From Anseranas semipalmata (taxonomy: Eukaryota > Chordata > Aves > Anseriformes > Anseranatidae), in contig VXAA01006093.1 in assembly GCA_013399115.1 (NCBI GenBank), positions 535,425 through 599,424 on the forward strand: 64,000 nt of DNA. Reading direction: 5' to 3'. Shown here piece after piece: positions 54,078 to 64,000 of this stretch. Made by a program: the position numbers and the translations under genes. Under the pieces are notes generated by a model. That model ran no database searches, had not been told where the DNA came from, and saw only the letters and a program-made list of their open reading frames with translations. Every line of letters starts with the position of its first letter. Position 1 is the stretch's first letter.

Positions 54078-54116
54078 TACTAACGTGGGGACAAGGGTAT
54101 GCTTGTGTTTGCACAG
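54078..54116 (+). promoter_or_regulatory. Putative env splice acceptor with branch point
   Basis: TACTAAC at 54078-54084 is a perfect branch-point consensus (branch A 54083). The acceptor TGTTTGCACAG ends with AG at 54115-54116, 33 nt from the branch A. It lies inside the end of pol. Joined to the donor at 49073 it would place the env ATG at 54162 as the first ATG of the spliced RNA. Confidence 0.75.
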
Positions 54117-54161
54117 GTGGTCAATCGCGTTGGGTGCCTGCCTGACACGTGAAGCCCTACC

Positions 54162-55656
54162 ATGGCGACCCAGATGGGACCGACCCCGGCGACCCTCCTG
54201 ACTCTCATAACGCTGCTGACCATCCAACCGGTAATAGGTTCGAACTTTTGGACACAGCTAGTAAATGACACGGGCATGGTCTCAATGTACCTCCGAATTA
54301 CCGATGATCCTTTCTCATCCTGTCTCGTGGCGGTACGTGCCCCAATACCCTGGGACGCAGTGCGTAATTCGACAACTTGGAATGAGACACGATGCAGGAG
54401 TGCGCTGGTAGGAGGCCAGGTAGGACCTACACCTTTACAAAAATCTAACAAGCTCACAGTGCAACTTCTCGAGTTGGGTCTATGGACAGGGGCAGTCGTA
54501 CATCACACAATCCATACCGGCTGCTCTCACGGTACTAGGGCTCTCTGAGGTCCAAGACACAGGGCTGGCTAAATGGTCCGTATTAGCTACAGTACGCTCG
54601 CCCAATACATCTCAGGGGTGGCTTTGGTTCAACAGCACACACCCACGGACTTCACTGACCCCGAGTGATGACCTCCACTGGAGGGACTTGAAGTGGGACT
54701 CTAGTGGACATTACAACGGTACCTACACAATGGTGGACGGTACAGCCTGCCTGAAGGAAAACGAGTCTATATGCGTAAACATCACAGTGCTCTCTTTGAA
54801 CAACAGCCGGCCCTTAAGGCTGCTGAAAGGAGTTTTCTTGATGTGCGGGGCTAGGGAGGTATATACAGCAATACCCCAAAGACCACAGGGTGGTCCCTGC
54901 TCACTAGGGTACTTATCCTCCATGTGGGCCACCATTCAGTCCCTCAGAAATCTGTCCGCAGCCATGAACACCACCAGGAGAAGGCAGGCAGCAGTAACAG
55001 GTTAGGAGGCATTTGGGGAAGACTGTGACGATACTATTGAGGTAAAAGACAGGGCCACCAGAATAGCAGAAGCCTTGATAGCCCCGGTTGGGGTGGCACA
55101 ATTAAATAGGCAAATGATGGGCCTGCTGTGCTGGTCAGACAAACAGGTGAACCGAACAACACAGGCTCTCGGGGCCGCCGCTAATGCTCTAGCAGCAGTT
55201 AATACAGCAATCACTCAGACTAAGGCAGCAATAGACTTCCTACTGCTACTACATGGTCGCGGGTGCACAGAGGTAGAAAACGAATTAGACCTGGAGGGCT
55301 ACTGCTGTATGGAGTTCTCAAAGAACGTAACAACCACCAATCAGAAAATCAAAAAATTAGTAAACGAAATGATTGCCGCGCAAAATAACTTCAGTATTAC
55401 TGATGGCTGGGCTAGCTGGCTCAGTGGCTTATTCAATTTACCTGCTTGGCTGGAAAACGTGATTGCAAGCTTTGCACTAGTGTTAGTTGGTTTAACAATC
55501 GCTGCATGCTGCTTACAGCTAGCTTTACGCTTTATCCATAGCATGATAGAGAGCGCAGTCCGACAGGTAACCACAGTCAGCCTGGTCCTGGCGGCCCATA
55601 ACTACGAGGGATATACACCCTTACACACAGCACACCCAGCCGAGGCAGAGATATAG
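54162..55656 (+). pseudogene. env: env glycoprotein (surface and transmembrane), frameshifted with one stop
   Basis: Env mediates cell entry. The ATG at 54162 has a strong Kozak setting (ACCATGG) and starts 17 nt after the pol stop. Residues about 10-25 (LLTLITLLTIQPVIG) form a signal peptide. The first frame (54162-54548) carries early surface-subunit sequence to about 54420, then recognisable env continues in the +1 frame to TAG 55654-55656, implying one small indel near 54400-54430. An in-frame TAG at 55003-55005 follows a basic TRRRQ stretch at the presumed surface/transmembrane junction. The transmembrane subunit shows coiled-coil-like heptads (55130-55260), a cysteine motif C-X12-CC (55264 and 55303-55308), a membrane span at about 55459-55530 and a short cytoplasmic tail. 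Many N-X-S/T sites suggest glycosylation. It cannot give an intact product. Confidence 0.9.
55003..55005 (+). other. In-frame TAG stop in env
   Basis: TAG a few codons after the basic cleavage-like stretch; the same frame continues to 55656 with a full transmembrane subunit. Confidence 0.88.
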
Positions 55657-55668
55657 GGTTGCCTCGGC

Positions 55669-55684
55669 AAAGAGAGGGGGGAGA
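55669..55684 (+). other. Polypurine tract
   Basis: AAAGAGAGGGGGGAGA, 16 purines directly abutting the TGTAGG start of the 3' LTR; the expected plus-strand primer site. Confidence 0.95.
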
Positions 55685-56022
55685 TGTAGGGTCAACTGGA
55701 GGAACAGTACGAGTTGAGAAAGACTCCGGACAGGATGTCACGGTTGAAAACAGGATACGGCCGAGTCTAACTCAGCAGAAACAACAGCCAATCAGGACGG
55801 CGAACCTGCCTCGTGGACGCTGACGATAAGCCTTGTGCAGACAGCGGGACTATGGAGGTGGGCATCGCGTGGCACGTGCGCATCGGGTGTACAGGTATAT
55901 AAAGCGCTGTGGCACAGCAATAAATTGGAGACTTCTGCCAAAATATTCGTGTAGGGAAGCTTTCTCCCCTACGATGGGATCCTAGCCTGGACGTGAGGTC
56001 GTTGTCGCAGGTGGAGGTGACA
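55685..56022 (+). repeat. 3' LTR (338 bp)
   Basis: It starts TGTAGGGTCA and ends GAGGTGACA, the same length as the 5' LTR, with CCAAT (55788), TATAAA (55898) and AATAAA (55919) in the same places. It differs at 13 sites: five cluster in the first 14 bp, eight are spread to position 222, and the last 116 bp are identical. It is followed by AGTGGTG (56023-56029), a copy of the leader/PBS start normally found only after the 5' LTR, then an N. Confidence 0.95.
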
Positions 56023-56050
56023 AGTGGTGNTATATATATATATATATATA
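56023..56050. other. Disturbed 3' proviral junction
   Basis: AGTGGTG matches 49016-49022 exactly, then one N (56030), then ten TA units (56031-56050). A normal provirus would go from the LTR end into a short target-site duplication. This looks like an assembly join or a gap hiding more sequence. Confidence 0.85.
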
Positions 56051-57623
56051 AAAAGATTTTATACAAGATTTTAGGTGGGAATCAAGGCAGTGATGAACAC
56101 TGCCACTATACCGGTTGCACAAGAAGGAAGCACCAAATCCCAAAGGACTCACAGCCTTTTGATTATTTATTATTCTAGATAATTTCACATCTACCTCCAA
56201 TAAAAGAAGAAAGCTAGTAATATTCACTAGCTGAATGTTTTGAAGTAATTTTATGTTCAACTTTTCTCCCCAAAGACAGGGTATTCCTTCTATCAGCAGA
56301 AGATGATCAGAACATTATAATTCTACAAAAATAATAGTAATAAAAAAGATCACTAAAAATAAAAGGCTTTGGTTGCATTACAATAAACACTAACATTTTA
56401 CATTACAATGACTGGGGTGTAATCATGCCAGGCTTCATTCTAACATGCTGTACAACTGCTCCTCTGTATTCTGTAATAAGTAATGAATTTTTTTTTTGCT
56501 ATTTTACCTCATCTGAACAACGATTTGTTTCAAGATTCTGTGTTGTACTCATTTTGAACTAGATAATTAGTATATTTTTTATGCACAAATTGATAGTATC
56601 AGCTTGTACGTACATTTGATACTTGAAGCTAATTTAAAATACTGAAGGTCACAATTCTGAAATCAGATGTATAAGCAAATGACCTTATAGTAGCAAAGAG
56701 TTTGAATTTGGAAGCTATTTATTAATAGCAATAAAATTATAAAAATAAATTACCAAAATTATCAGTTCAATAAACAATGCAAATGTATGCATGTCCCTGA
56801 TGTTGAGAGAAATCACAGTGAGGACAGACATACTGCTCTACATGCAAGAATAAATGCTATCCATCATTTCTACACATAGAAATCACTTCAACCATTCAAT
56901 TTTGGACTAGCAATAAATATATAACATAGGTGATGACACCAAATACAGCACACAAAAAAAGTTAAGTTATGAATCACTTAGAATGATAATTTCATTCCAA
57001 GCTTCTTTAGAATAATTTTTCTATTTGAAAAAAAATATGTATTTTATTACACAAAACAGCTTTATTTTTTTTCCCCAAACAGAAGAATGTTTCACCAGTA
57101 CTAAATTGTTAATATTAATAAAGTATAATATTGTAGTTAAAGTTACTCTGTACAGCATGGTACCTATAGGAACACCTGGTGAAAAACACATTTTTAAAAA
57201 ATAAAATAACAGCAACATTTAGTGGTTCCTGAGTATTTCTGATTTTTTTTTCTAAATGCTCTAAGACACCCCTAAGAACAAATACTCTCACCTAAAAAAA
57301 AAGTGCTTAAAAATAAAAAAGCTATTGTATATTAGCTTTTATAGTAAATATAAATATTATGAAACTAATCCACTGTCTCCAAATAAAGAATTTAACCTAA
57401 GTTACAATGCCTATACTTTTGCAAATTCTTGGCCAACTAAAACTTTTTATTTTTTATGGTGTTACATTCTTTAACCACTCACGGCTTAAAAGCAGTGAGA
57501 AGGATAGAAGGGGAACGGACATCTCAGTCCCCCTCTTCCTGCCCTTATAGTCTCTTCCTGAATTTGTGTTGCCTATGGCAGTTTTGAAACACTTCCACAT
57601 GTGACTAGCCTAGTAACGCACAA

Positions 57624-57626
<3 letters not shown>

Positions 57627-57656
<30 letters not shown>
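57627..57656 (+). repeat. Poly-A run (30)
   Basis: Thirty uninterrupted A. No retrotransposed sequence recognised upstream of it. Confidence 0.9.
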
Positions 57657-57657
<1 letters not shown>

Positions 57658-60259
57658 CGGGATTGTTTTCTGTTATGCTAGTGGGTTAAGCATGAATCAG
57701 ACCTCTATCAGAGGAATGCAAAAAGCATCAGTCCTAGCAAAAGTTAAGGAGCAGGAGTGTGCAGCCAGAGGCTGGAAAGTGAAGTGCAGCAGTACTATAA
57801 GCTGTTAGGTAAGGTTGCTTACAGTTGTGGAACAGTTCTGTAAGTAAGGAGCACGAATACTTCAGGCAAATCAACTGGAAGCTTTTCTGAACAAGGAATG
57901 CTGCAGAGGAGTAAAACAAGTCTCAAAACAAGTCTCTGGGATCTGACAGCATGACTTCTCAATTAATCCTGTCAAGCTTTGAGGTGGTAGAAAAAAAAAA
58001 AAAGTAATCTTCAGCTCTTTAGTATATTTTGCCTCTTACAGATAACTTTATTTAATCATCCCTTCTTTAGCTTACATATAACTGGGTTGGAAGATACTAA
58101 TGAACATTTTAGGTTGTATTTATATCTGAAACATTTTAATGTATCAAAAACAAACAAACAAAAATCTAACAAAAGCCCTCTCAGACGTCAGGCTAAATTA
58201 ACCTCATTACAAAGTTTTTCATTATCGCTTCATGCAACAGTCTTACAAGACACAGGAAACAATGCCCTCATATTTGGTAACAATGAGCATTATGTGACCA
58301 CTATTCTGCAGTTCCCATGACTCCCTACCTGTTCCTGCCTCTGCCTTACAGTATCTGTGCTTTAAACTAGATCAGCGAACCAACCTGCTCAGAAAAAAAA
58401 TAGCAGACAAAAAATTCTGATGTATTTTTTTTTCAACCAAATAAATTATCTGATCTGATTAATTTTGTACCTGCAAAACCAGGTGCAAATGCATCAATGT
58501 AATGGAGGAAGAGAAGCAGAAGCTGCTTATATTGGAAGGATGCTTAGGAACATCTTTGAAATTTCAACCTGAGGAAAAAAAGTGTTTACATTTTCTCTGT
58601 ATTCACTTTCTGTAACACACAATTGTCCGTGAAAGATTTGCCCCAGAGAGAAGAGCCAAGACTTAGTGAGAGGGAAATATGTTTATCTCAGCTGTTTCCA
58701 AAAACTCACTGACATGTATAGGCTTAATTTATCTGTAAGGGTAGTGATAGGTAGTGATACTTGTAGAAAAACCACTTTCACCAACCACATACTATACCAT
58801 GAACGTTTAGTTTCATTTTTAACTGAAACTAAACTCCTCAAGTTCACATTCTAGCATCTACATAAAACATTTTTGTCTTTTTCTTTTTTTGAAGATACCA
58901 AGAAATCAGCTTCATTGCTACATGTAAACAGGAAAGAAAGGTTCTATATGAAGAACTGAGCAGGTGCTGAAAAGGAGAAGTCCCACAGCCCTTCCTCCTC
59001 CTCCCTCTCCCTCCTCCTGCTTACTTTGCACCAATTCAGGCCAGTTTTCTGACCCTCTGTGAACTCTTACTAAAGACACCCAGAAAGATGAAAATTCTAG
59101 GTTTTAACAGAGAAAAAATATTTGAAGATTAACTTTGGTTTTTTTGTTTGTTTGTTTTCTCTGAAGAACTGCAGTTAAATGAGAATCTTTATACACACAC
59201 AGGTGTGTGTGCCTAGGGAAAAAAGCTTACCTCAGCACTCTGCCTAAAATATCTCAGTTTGGGACTGATCTGTTTTTTATTGTATCAAACAAATGCTGCA
59301 ACAATTTAATTAATGAGCCCTTCCTACTTTCAATATCCGGACTTGACATGCAGCATAGATGCATTAGGTGTGTAGCTGTTCTTTTCCAAAACAATTAGTC
59401 TTCACACAGAGTGCAGAGACAACCTGTTGAGAATTCAGCATTCTCCAAAGACTTTCCCTCTGCTATGGCATGCTGCGGCTGGAAACCACGGGCTGGGCAG
59501 CACTTTTCCCACGACTGCTCCCCAGCCCAGAACAAGTCTCTCCCGCGTTCTCAGCGCTCCCCCTGCTGAAAGTTCTCCGGTAGATATGGAAAGAAGGAAG
59601 AAGATATATTAAGAGATGTAGACTGAAAGAGAATGACATTAGATACAGCATGGCAAGCCAGGAGAGACTGCGTTTACAAAAGCAGAGATGGAGGAAAGAA
59701 AGGTCTGTTTTTTTATGAAGCATACACAAAGAGAGCTGTTGCTGGGAGGGAAGACCTTTGGGCCATTAGGTCGTTTCTGTTCTCTCCTGTTTCTGTAAGC
59801 AACCTGTTTCTAAAATACAACCCTCTTCAGATCTTGGAATGACAGTAATTATTCCTATTAGCAAAATGTAGTGAGCTTTGATACTCATCCACATTGTGCT
59901 TTTTGTTTGTTTTTGTTTTAAAAACGTTAAATCTTAATTCCATCTCACAAGACATACATTACAATGGAGTCTGAATTCAACCTTCTTGGTCCTATAAATT
60001 ATTGGAGGGAAAAAATCCTCCATAGAACTCCTCCTCCATTCTGCAGGATCAAAGCTTTACCAGCTGCAGATATGGAAAGCTGTATAGCAAGGGAAGGGAA
60101 AGAAGAAAGATAAAGAAAAATCTTATAATGAAGAAATTTTAATTACATATCAAACAACTTATTTCTTCTATCAGGCTCAGATTTCTTTTGTGATGGGTCA
60201 TTTTTAAAAACAAACATCCTTGTATTTTTTCCTTATTTTTTTTGTGTCTTACAATAACT

Positions 60260-60274
60260 GGGGGGGGGGGGGGG
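60260..60274 (+). repeat. Poly-G run (15)
   Basis: Fifteen G followed by AGGG. A run like this can adopt four-stranded (G-quadruplex) structures and its length is easily miscalled. Confidence 0.9.
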
Positions 60275-60730
60275 AGGGTGTTAAATTCAGATTGAGCACT
60301 ATTTGAAATTTAATTCTAAATAAGTAGTGTTTTCCCATTAGAAGTATTTTAGACATATTAGAAGTATTGTGGCACTTACAGATGACAGAGATGGCAGAAT
60401 TCAGCCTGAAATCAAGTTTCAAAGTATTCTTAAAATCACGTATCACAGGAAAGGTCTCCCTGGCTAGCTACAGATCAGGTTAAAATGGCAACAACCCACA
60501 TTCCTGCAGCCATGTTGCTCATTGTGGCCTGACAGGGCACCCTTGATGAAGGCTGTGGTGTTGAAGAAAGCTCCATCCTTGCCACCAGATCCTAACCTCT
60601 AGTGCTGGTGAAGAGACTTGTTCATAAAACATGTAATTCTTCTGTCTGGTTGAGAACAAGACCTGTGACTGGCCTGTTTCTCCTCATCCTTCACATCCTG
60701 CAGGATGTAAAACATGTATGTCTGGACAAC

Positions 60731-60842
60731 GCTCTCAGACACACGGTCTGATTTTTGGGTGGTCCTGTGTAGAGCCAAGAGTTGGACACAATGATCCTTG
60801 TGGGTCCTTTTCAACTCATGCCGTTCTACGCTTCTATGATTT
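60731..60842 (+). mobile_element. CR1 3'-end fragment
   Basis: About 110 bp with CTCTCAGACACACGGTCTGA, TGGGTGGTCCTGTGTAGAGC, GATCCTTGTGGGTCCTTTTC and the tail TTCTACGCTTCTATGAT. This is the 3' untranslated end of a CR1 subfamily different from the 5918 copy. Confidence 0.87.
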
Positions 60843-63800
60843 TTCCCATTGCTATATGATATCATTTACACAAGAAAAACATTACCCACTGTCAGGGGGA
60901 TCTCGAAAACAATAATAGACTATCCCTTTACTGTAGCAAAATGCACTATTAAAACTAAGCTGTTACTTAACTATTTCTGAATCACGATATATATAGTACA
61001 TAACAAATGGAAGTGCATGCTTTTAGCCCATTAGCAGATTCTGCTTTGAGTACTGAGAAATACAACTAGGTGACATAATTCAGCACCATCATAAAAGGTC
61101 TTGCACAGTGCAAGCAAGTGACATTCATTTTGATCAAGTACTAGAGCAAAGAGTAGAGGACATACTGCAGGGTCAAACTAATCTAATCAGAGCATCCAGG
61201 AAAGCTGGCAAAGAGGAAGCCACGAAAGTGAAAAAAAACATTGGTTTATTTACCCGTGAGTTATACATGCATCTGCATGTCGCTCCTACAAAATACAGTC
61301 ACTCTAGAAATTAAGATATCAAACCATGCAGTATTGTTAGTTCCTCTTTCTAGAGCTTTGCTAAAGAAAAAATATTCTATATCTATAGCATTGCAACAAA
61401 CAGGCTTTTACTTTGAAGTAGCTGAGAAGTTTAAACATTGCCTTTAAAACATTACTTTAACAAGCATAAGCAGTATAGATCCAAAATAAATTTCTGCAAT
61501 ACACAAAAATACTGTAAATACTTTTGTTCAAGTTCTCTTCTCATAAACAATCTGTAATAATTTTATTTGCTTTTCTGGACATACCTAAAGGTGGAGGTGA
61601 TGTTTCAGAGAACTTTCCTAAGTGATTCACAAAAGTTCTAACAGGTGCTCTGACAGAGGTTAGTTAATTCAATGGTTATCTGCTAGCAAAAGGGGAAAAA
61701 AATCCCTTCCTGCCACTATATTTGTATTCCCTGAAGTATTAGGTTTTGGCCAGCTTTGTTTCCTGAAATAGCAAAACAGTGCAAGATGAACAAAATTCAG
61801 AGCATAGGAGGCAGCTGGACTGAGATGGAAAGGATCATCTTTCACTGATCAATGGCAATTAGAGTTTAGCTTGATTGAAAAACAGAATGCTAATAGCTGA
61901 TTAAGGGGTGGGAGTCTAAATATATTTTTGTCTTCATCTAAGAAACACTTTATCGTTATTAACATTGAATTACACCTACAATTTTATCACATAGCATCAT
62001 AGAATACTTACATGGGAACATGAACATAGATATTTAACAGATACCAACTTCTTAAAAAAAAAAACTATTTACTTGAATTTCTACTGTAATTCAACTCTGA
62101 GTACCACCACTATGGATATAAACAAAGCACTTCTTACCTTAGTCTGTCCATCTGGAAAAAAAGTAATAGTTATACTGACCTTTCAATTCTAAAGACATTA
62201 GCGTTTATCTATAAAAAGCAACACTACTCACTACTGAAAGGAAGCATCCCATTTCTTTCTCTTCCATGCTCCAAGCATTCATCTGTTCAAGCCATGGAGC
62301 TCATCCAGCTTTTCAGTGAGTGGATTTAGCTCCCATGAGTGTTAAAAAGTCACTTGATTTTTTTTTTCTCCTTTCCTGTTTGTTTCCTAGTAGCTTGGAA
62401 ACCTAAATGAGCTCCTTGATAGATCAGAGGAACACATGGGAAAAGGCATAGAAGGAAGAGAAGAAAACTCCTGTTTGCCTCAAGCTAGGTTCTGTATCTT
62501 AGTTAAACCATCATAAAAACACTTGATTAGCTTTTTTAAAATGTAGTTCATTTTAGGCATATTTTTTCTTGAGTTTAATCACTTTCATAGCCACTGATAC
62601 GCCCTATTCTAGTTGTTGAAGTCCCTATTTAGTTTTGTTCTAATACTGCAGAGGTGAATGGACAAAAAATAAAAAAATAAAATTGTTATAAAACAAAACA
62701 AAACAAAACCCTAAAGCTATAATATCAGCTGAAAGGAACAGCAGAAATGTCTTACAGACAATCATGTCACAGAAAATAAAAATTTGTGGCTTTTTTAAAA
62801 CATGTAAATTATAACATAAGAGAACATTATACAGCTTTCATAGTGCAGTCACATGACAACACAACACAGGAAAGTTGAGTCATTATGACATCTACTTCTG
62901 TTTACAATAAATGGGTCAGTATTTAAAACATGGGCAGCCACCAAGGCCACTTTAATTTTATGCAAGTACATGGTTTTCTGCTAACAGTTATACCAACACA
63001 AAAATATTGTTGCCAATACATTTTATTTTATCCAAGAAGTGGCATTGTATGTCTATGCTGTGCTGTTTACAATTATGAATTAAAAATGTTAGTATTGTTT
63101 TTAAAGCAATAGGATTAAATTCAAAAATTATCCTCAGCAGGAAAAAAATTATTAGAGCAATTCTGACCAAAATCTGTGAAAGTTTTTATTAGCAGCAGAT
63201 AAAACAAATGAGATTTTTTCCCTCTCTCTTCTAAAAAGATATTTGGCTTTCAATAAGAGCTGGACAATGTGGTAATCTCTATTCCTAGCCTTCTGAGTAC
63301 AAAGGCAAACTACTTCAGAAGGCATAAAGAGAAATTATATAGAGGTTTTCTTAAGTGATTCAGTACCATGAAAAAGAGAAGTGAGGAAGCACCAGCAGCC
63401 TTGCCATCGCATGAATCTGAAAGATTACTACGAAAATATTATATTTCCTGTGCGTTTTGAAACTAAAGCTTTTCTCCTAAAAGCTATAAAACCAATTGTT
63501 CCAATCTAGTCAGGTGATAAGATGATCAATGACTGAAGGATTAAAACAACAACAAAAAGAAAACACTAAACCCCATATTAACACTAAAATGCAAATTTAA
63601 AAACGGTCATCATAGTGGCACTCCCTTTGCTGTTCATCCACTAAAATAAGCACGATAATAATAAACGGGTAGAAATACTAACATAATAAAGGAATGATGC
63701 TTTACTGATCCTTCTGATTAGATGTTATCTGTGACACTAAATACATTGTAACCAATTACTTAAGAAGTTGGCTATGTTTTTATCCTTTTTCCAAACTTTA

Positions 63801-64000
63801 TTTTTTCCGGGGCAAATATGCAGGATCCTAAGCAGCACAGTAAGCTCTCTAATCAATTGATTCAACCGTGCAAGTGTGTGTACTAATGATTAATTCAGGG
63901 AATGGAATGATTACATGCTTAAAATTCTAGCTGTTTGTAGGACTAGGAACCAAGCTAACTAAAAGCGTATATAATGGTCCATTTCAGAAAAAAAAAAAAA
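60843..64000. other. AT-rich host DNA, no gene recognised
   Basis: Only short domain-free frames, small A and T homopolymers, an AAAAC-type stretch near 62690-62709 and a poly-A run at the window end. A short CATCATAGAATA at 61994-62005 hints at an antisense CR1 tail but is too short to call. Confidence 0.65.

Larger units (their letters stand above)
51608..54145 (+). pseudogene. pol: pol polyprotein (reverse transcriptase, RNase H, integrase), one internal stop
   Basis: It is entered by frameshift; the first ATG in frame is 51620 and residue numbers here count from it. Reverse transcriptase has the first catalytic Asp at residue 105 (IDLKDCFF) and LPQGMKNSP, but YMDN instead of YMDD at 178-181 (52151-52162), losing a catalytic Asp. 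RNase H keeps its acidic residues: TDAS (Asp454), the LELEA Glu, TDSQYS (Asp509) and GNAKAD (Asp568). Integrase has an HHCC zinc site (His 53378, His 53390, Cys 53462, Cys 53471) and the DD35E triad (Asp 53549, Asp 53720, Glu 53828, with 35 residues between the last two). An in-frame TGA at 53444-53446 splits the HHCC domain. The C-terminal GQGYACV...RWVPA resembles alpharetroviral integrase ends. Confidence 0.93.
48678..56022 (+). mobile_element. Endogenous retrovirus, alpharetrovirus-like, nearly full length, defective
   Basis: A 7345-bp provirus with LTR, PBS, gag, pro, pol, env, polypurine tract and LTR in standard order. The tRNA-Trp primer site, the protease-pol arrangement with a stop just after a slippery heptamer, and the gamma/alpha-type env with a CC-containing disulphide motif all point to the avian alpharetrovirus lineage. 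The GC content is clearly higher than the AT-rich flanks. All four genes are detectable but gag, pol and env each carry inactivating lesions, so this copy cannot be autonomous. The base preceding the 5' LTR and the sequence after the 3' LTR share no visible target-site duplication, because the 3' junction is disturbed by an N. Confidence 0.97.
56051..60730. other. AT-rich host DNA, no gene recognised
   Basis: No gene recognised. It holds a 30-base poly-A at 57627-57656, a GT/TTTG patch near 59138-59157, a small GC-richer, CpG-bearing patch at 59461-59590 (seven CpG by eye) and a 15-base G run at 60260-60274. Open frames are all under about 90 codons and domain-free. Confidence 0.65.

Noticed and set aside
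57627..57656. Processed pseudogene ending in poly-A
   Set aside because: No coding or known retrotransposed sequence upstream of the A run and no flanking duplication seen.
61994..62005. Antisense CR1 tail
   Set aside because: Only about 12 bases resemble the CR1 end; too short to support.
1..64000. CRISPR arrays, bacterial operons, tRNA or rRNA genes
   Set aside because: No regularly spaced repeats, no cloverleaf or rRNA-like segments seen; the genome is clearly vertebrate.

Overview
The window looks like bird nuclear DNA. The evidence is AT-rich, gene-poor sequence with many short microsatellites, several fragments of the avian LINE CR1 (some ending in its ATGATTCTATGATTC-type 3' tail), and one nearly full-length endogenous retrovirus whose primer-binding site matches tRNA-Trp, as in avian alpharetroviruses. 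The species cannot be settled from the sequence; a galliform or other fowl is plausible. I recognise no host protein-coding gene.

Layout. Positions 1-48677 are AT-rich host sequence with CR1 copies at 5918-6358 (+), 12425-12777 (+), 18101-18156 (+), 22508-22740 (-) and 27717-27866 (-). The same stretch holds CTTT, TA, GATA, GTT, TG and poly-A/T tracts and a striking 34-bp inverted repeat at 29521-29597. Positions 48678-56022 are the provirus on the + strand: 5' LTR, tRNA-Trp PBS, gag, pro, pol, env, polypurine tract, 3' LTR. Positions 56031-64000 are AT-rich host sequence again, with a CR1 tail at 60731-60842, a poly-A run, a poly-G run and a small CpG-bearing patch near 59.5 kb.

The provirus has a compact alpharetrovirus-like plan. 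The gag ATG lies 43 nt after the PBS and directly abuts a GTAAGT splice donor. Protease ends on a stop codon immediately after a GGATTTT slippery heptamer, so pol is reached by a -1 shift. A TACTAAC branch point and a TTTGCACAG acceptor late in pol would supply env mRNA, whose first ATG has a strong Kozak context. The copy is defective. It has in-frame stops in gag capsid, integrase and env, a frame break in env, an unexplained +1/-2 frame relation between gag and protease, a lost zinc-knuckle cysteine, YMDN in place of the RT YMDD motif, and a changed G-R-D motif in protease. Several lesions, both PBS mismatches and 7 of 13 LTR-LTR differences are transitions at CpG sites, which suggests decay of a methylated, silenced insert. 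The two LTRs are the same length (338 bp) and differ at 13 sites, all in the first 222 bp. The 3' junction is suspicious: the sequence runs 7 bp past the LTR into leader/PBS sequence, then hits an N and a TA repeat.
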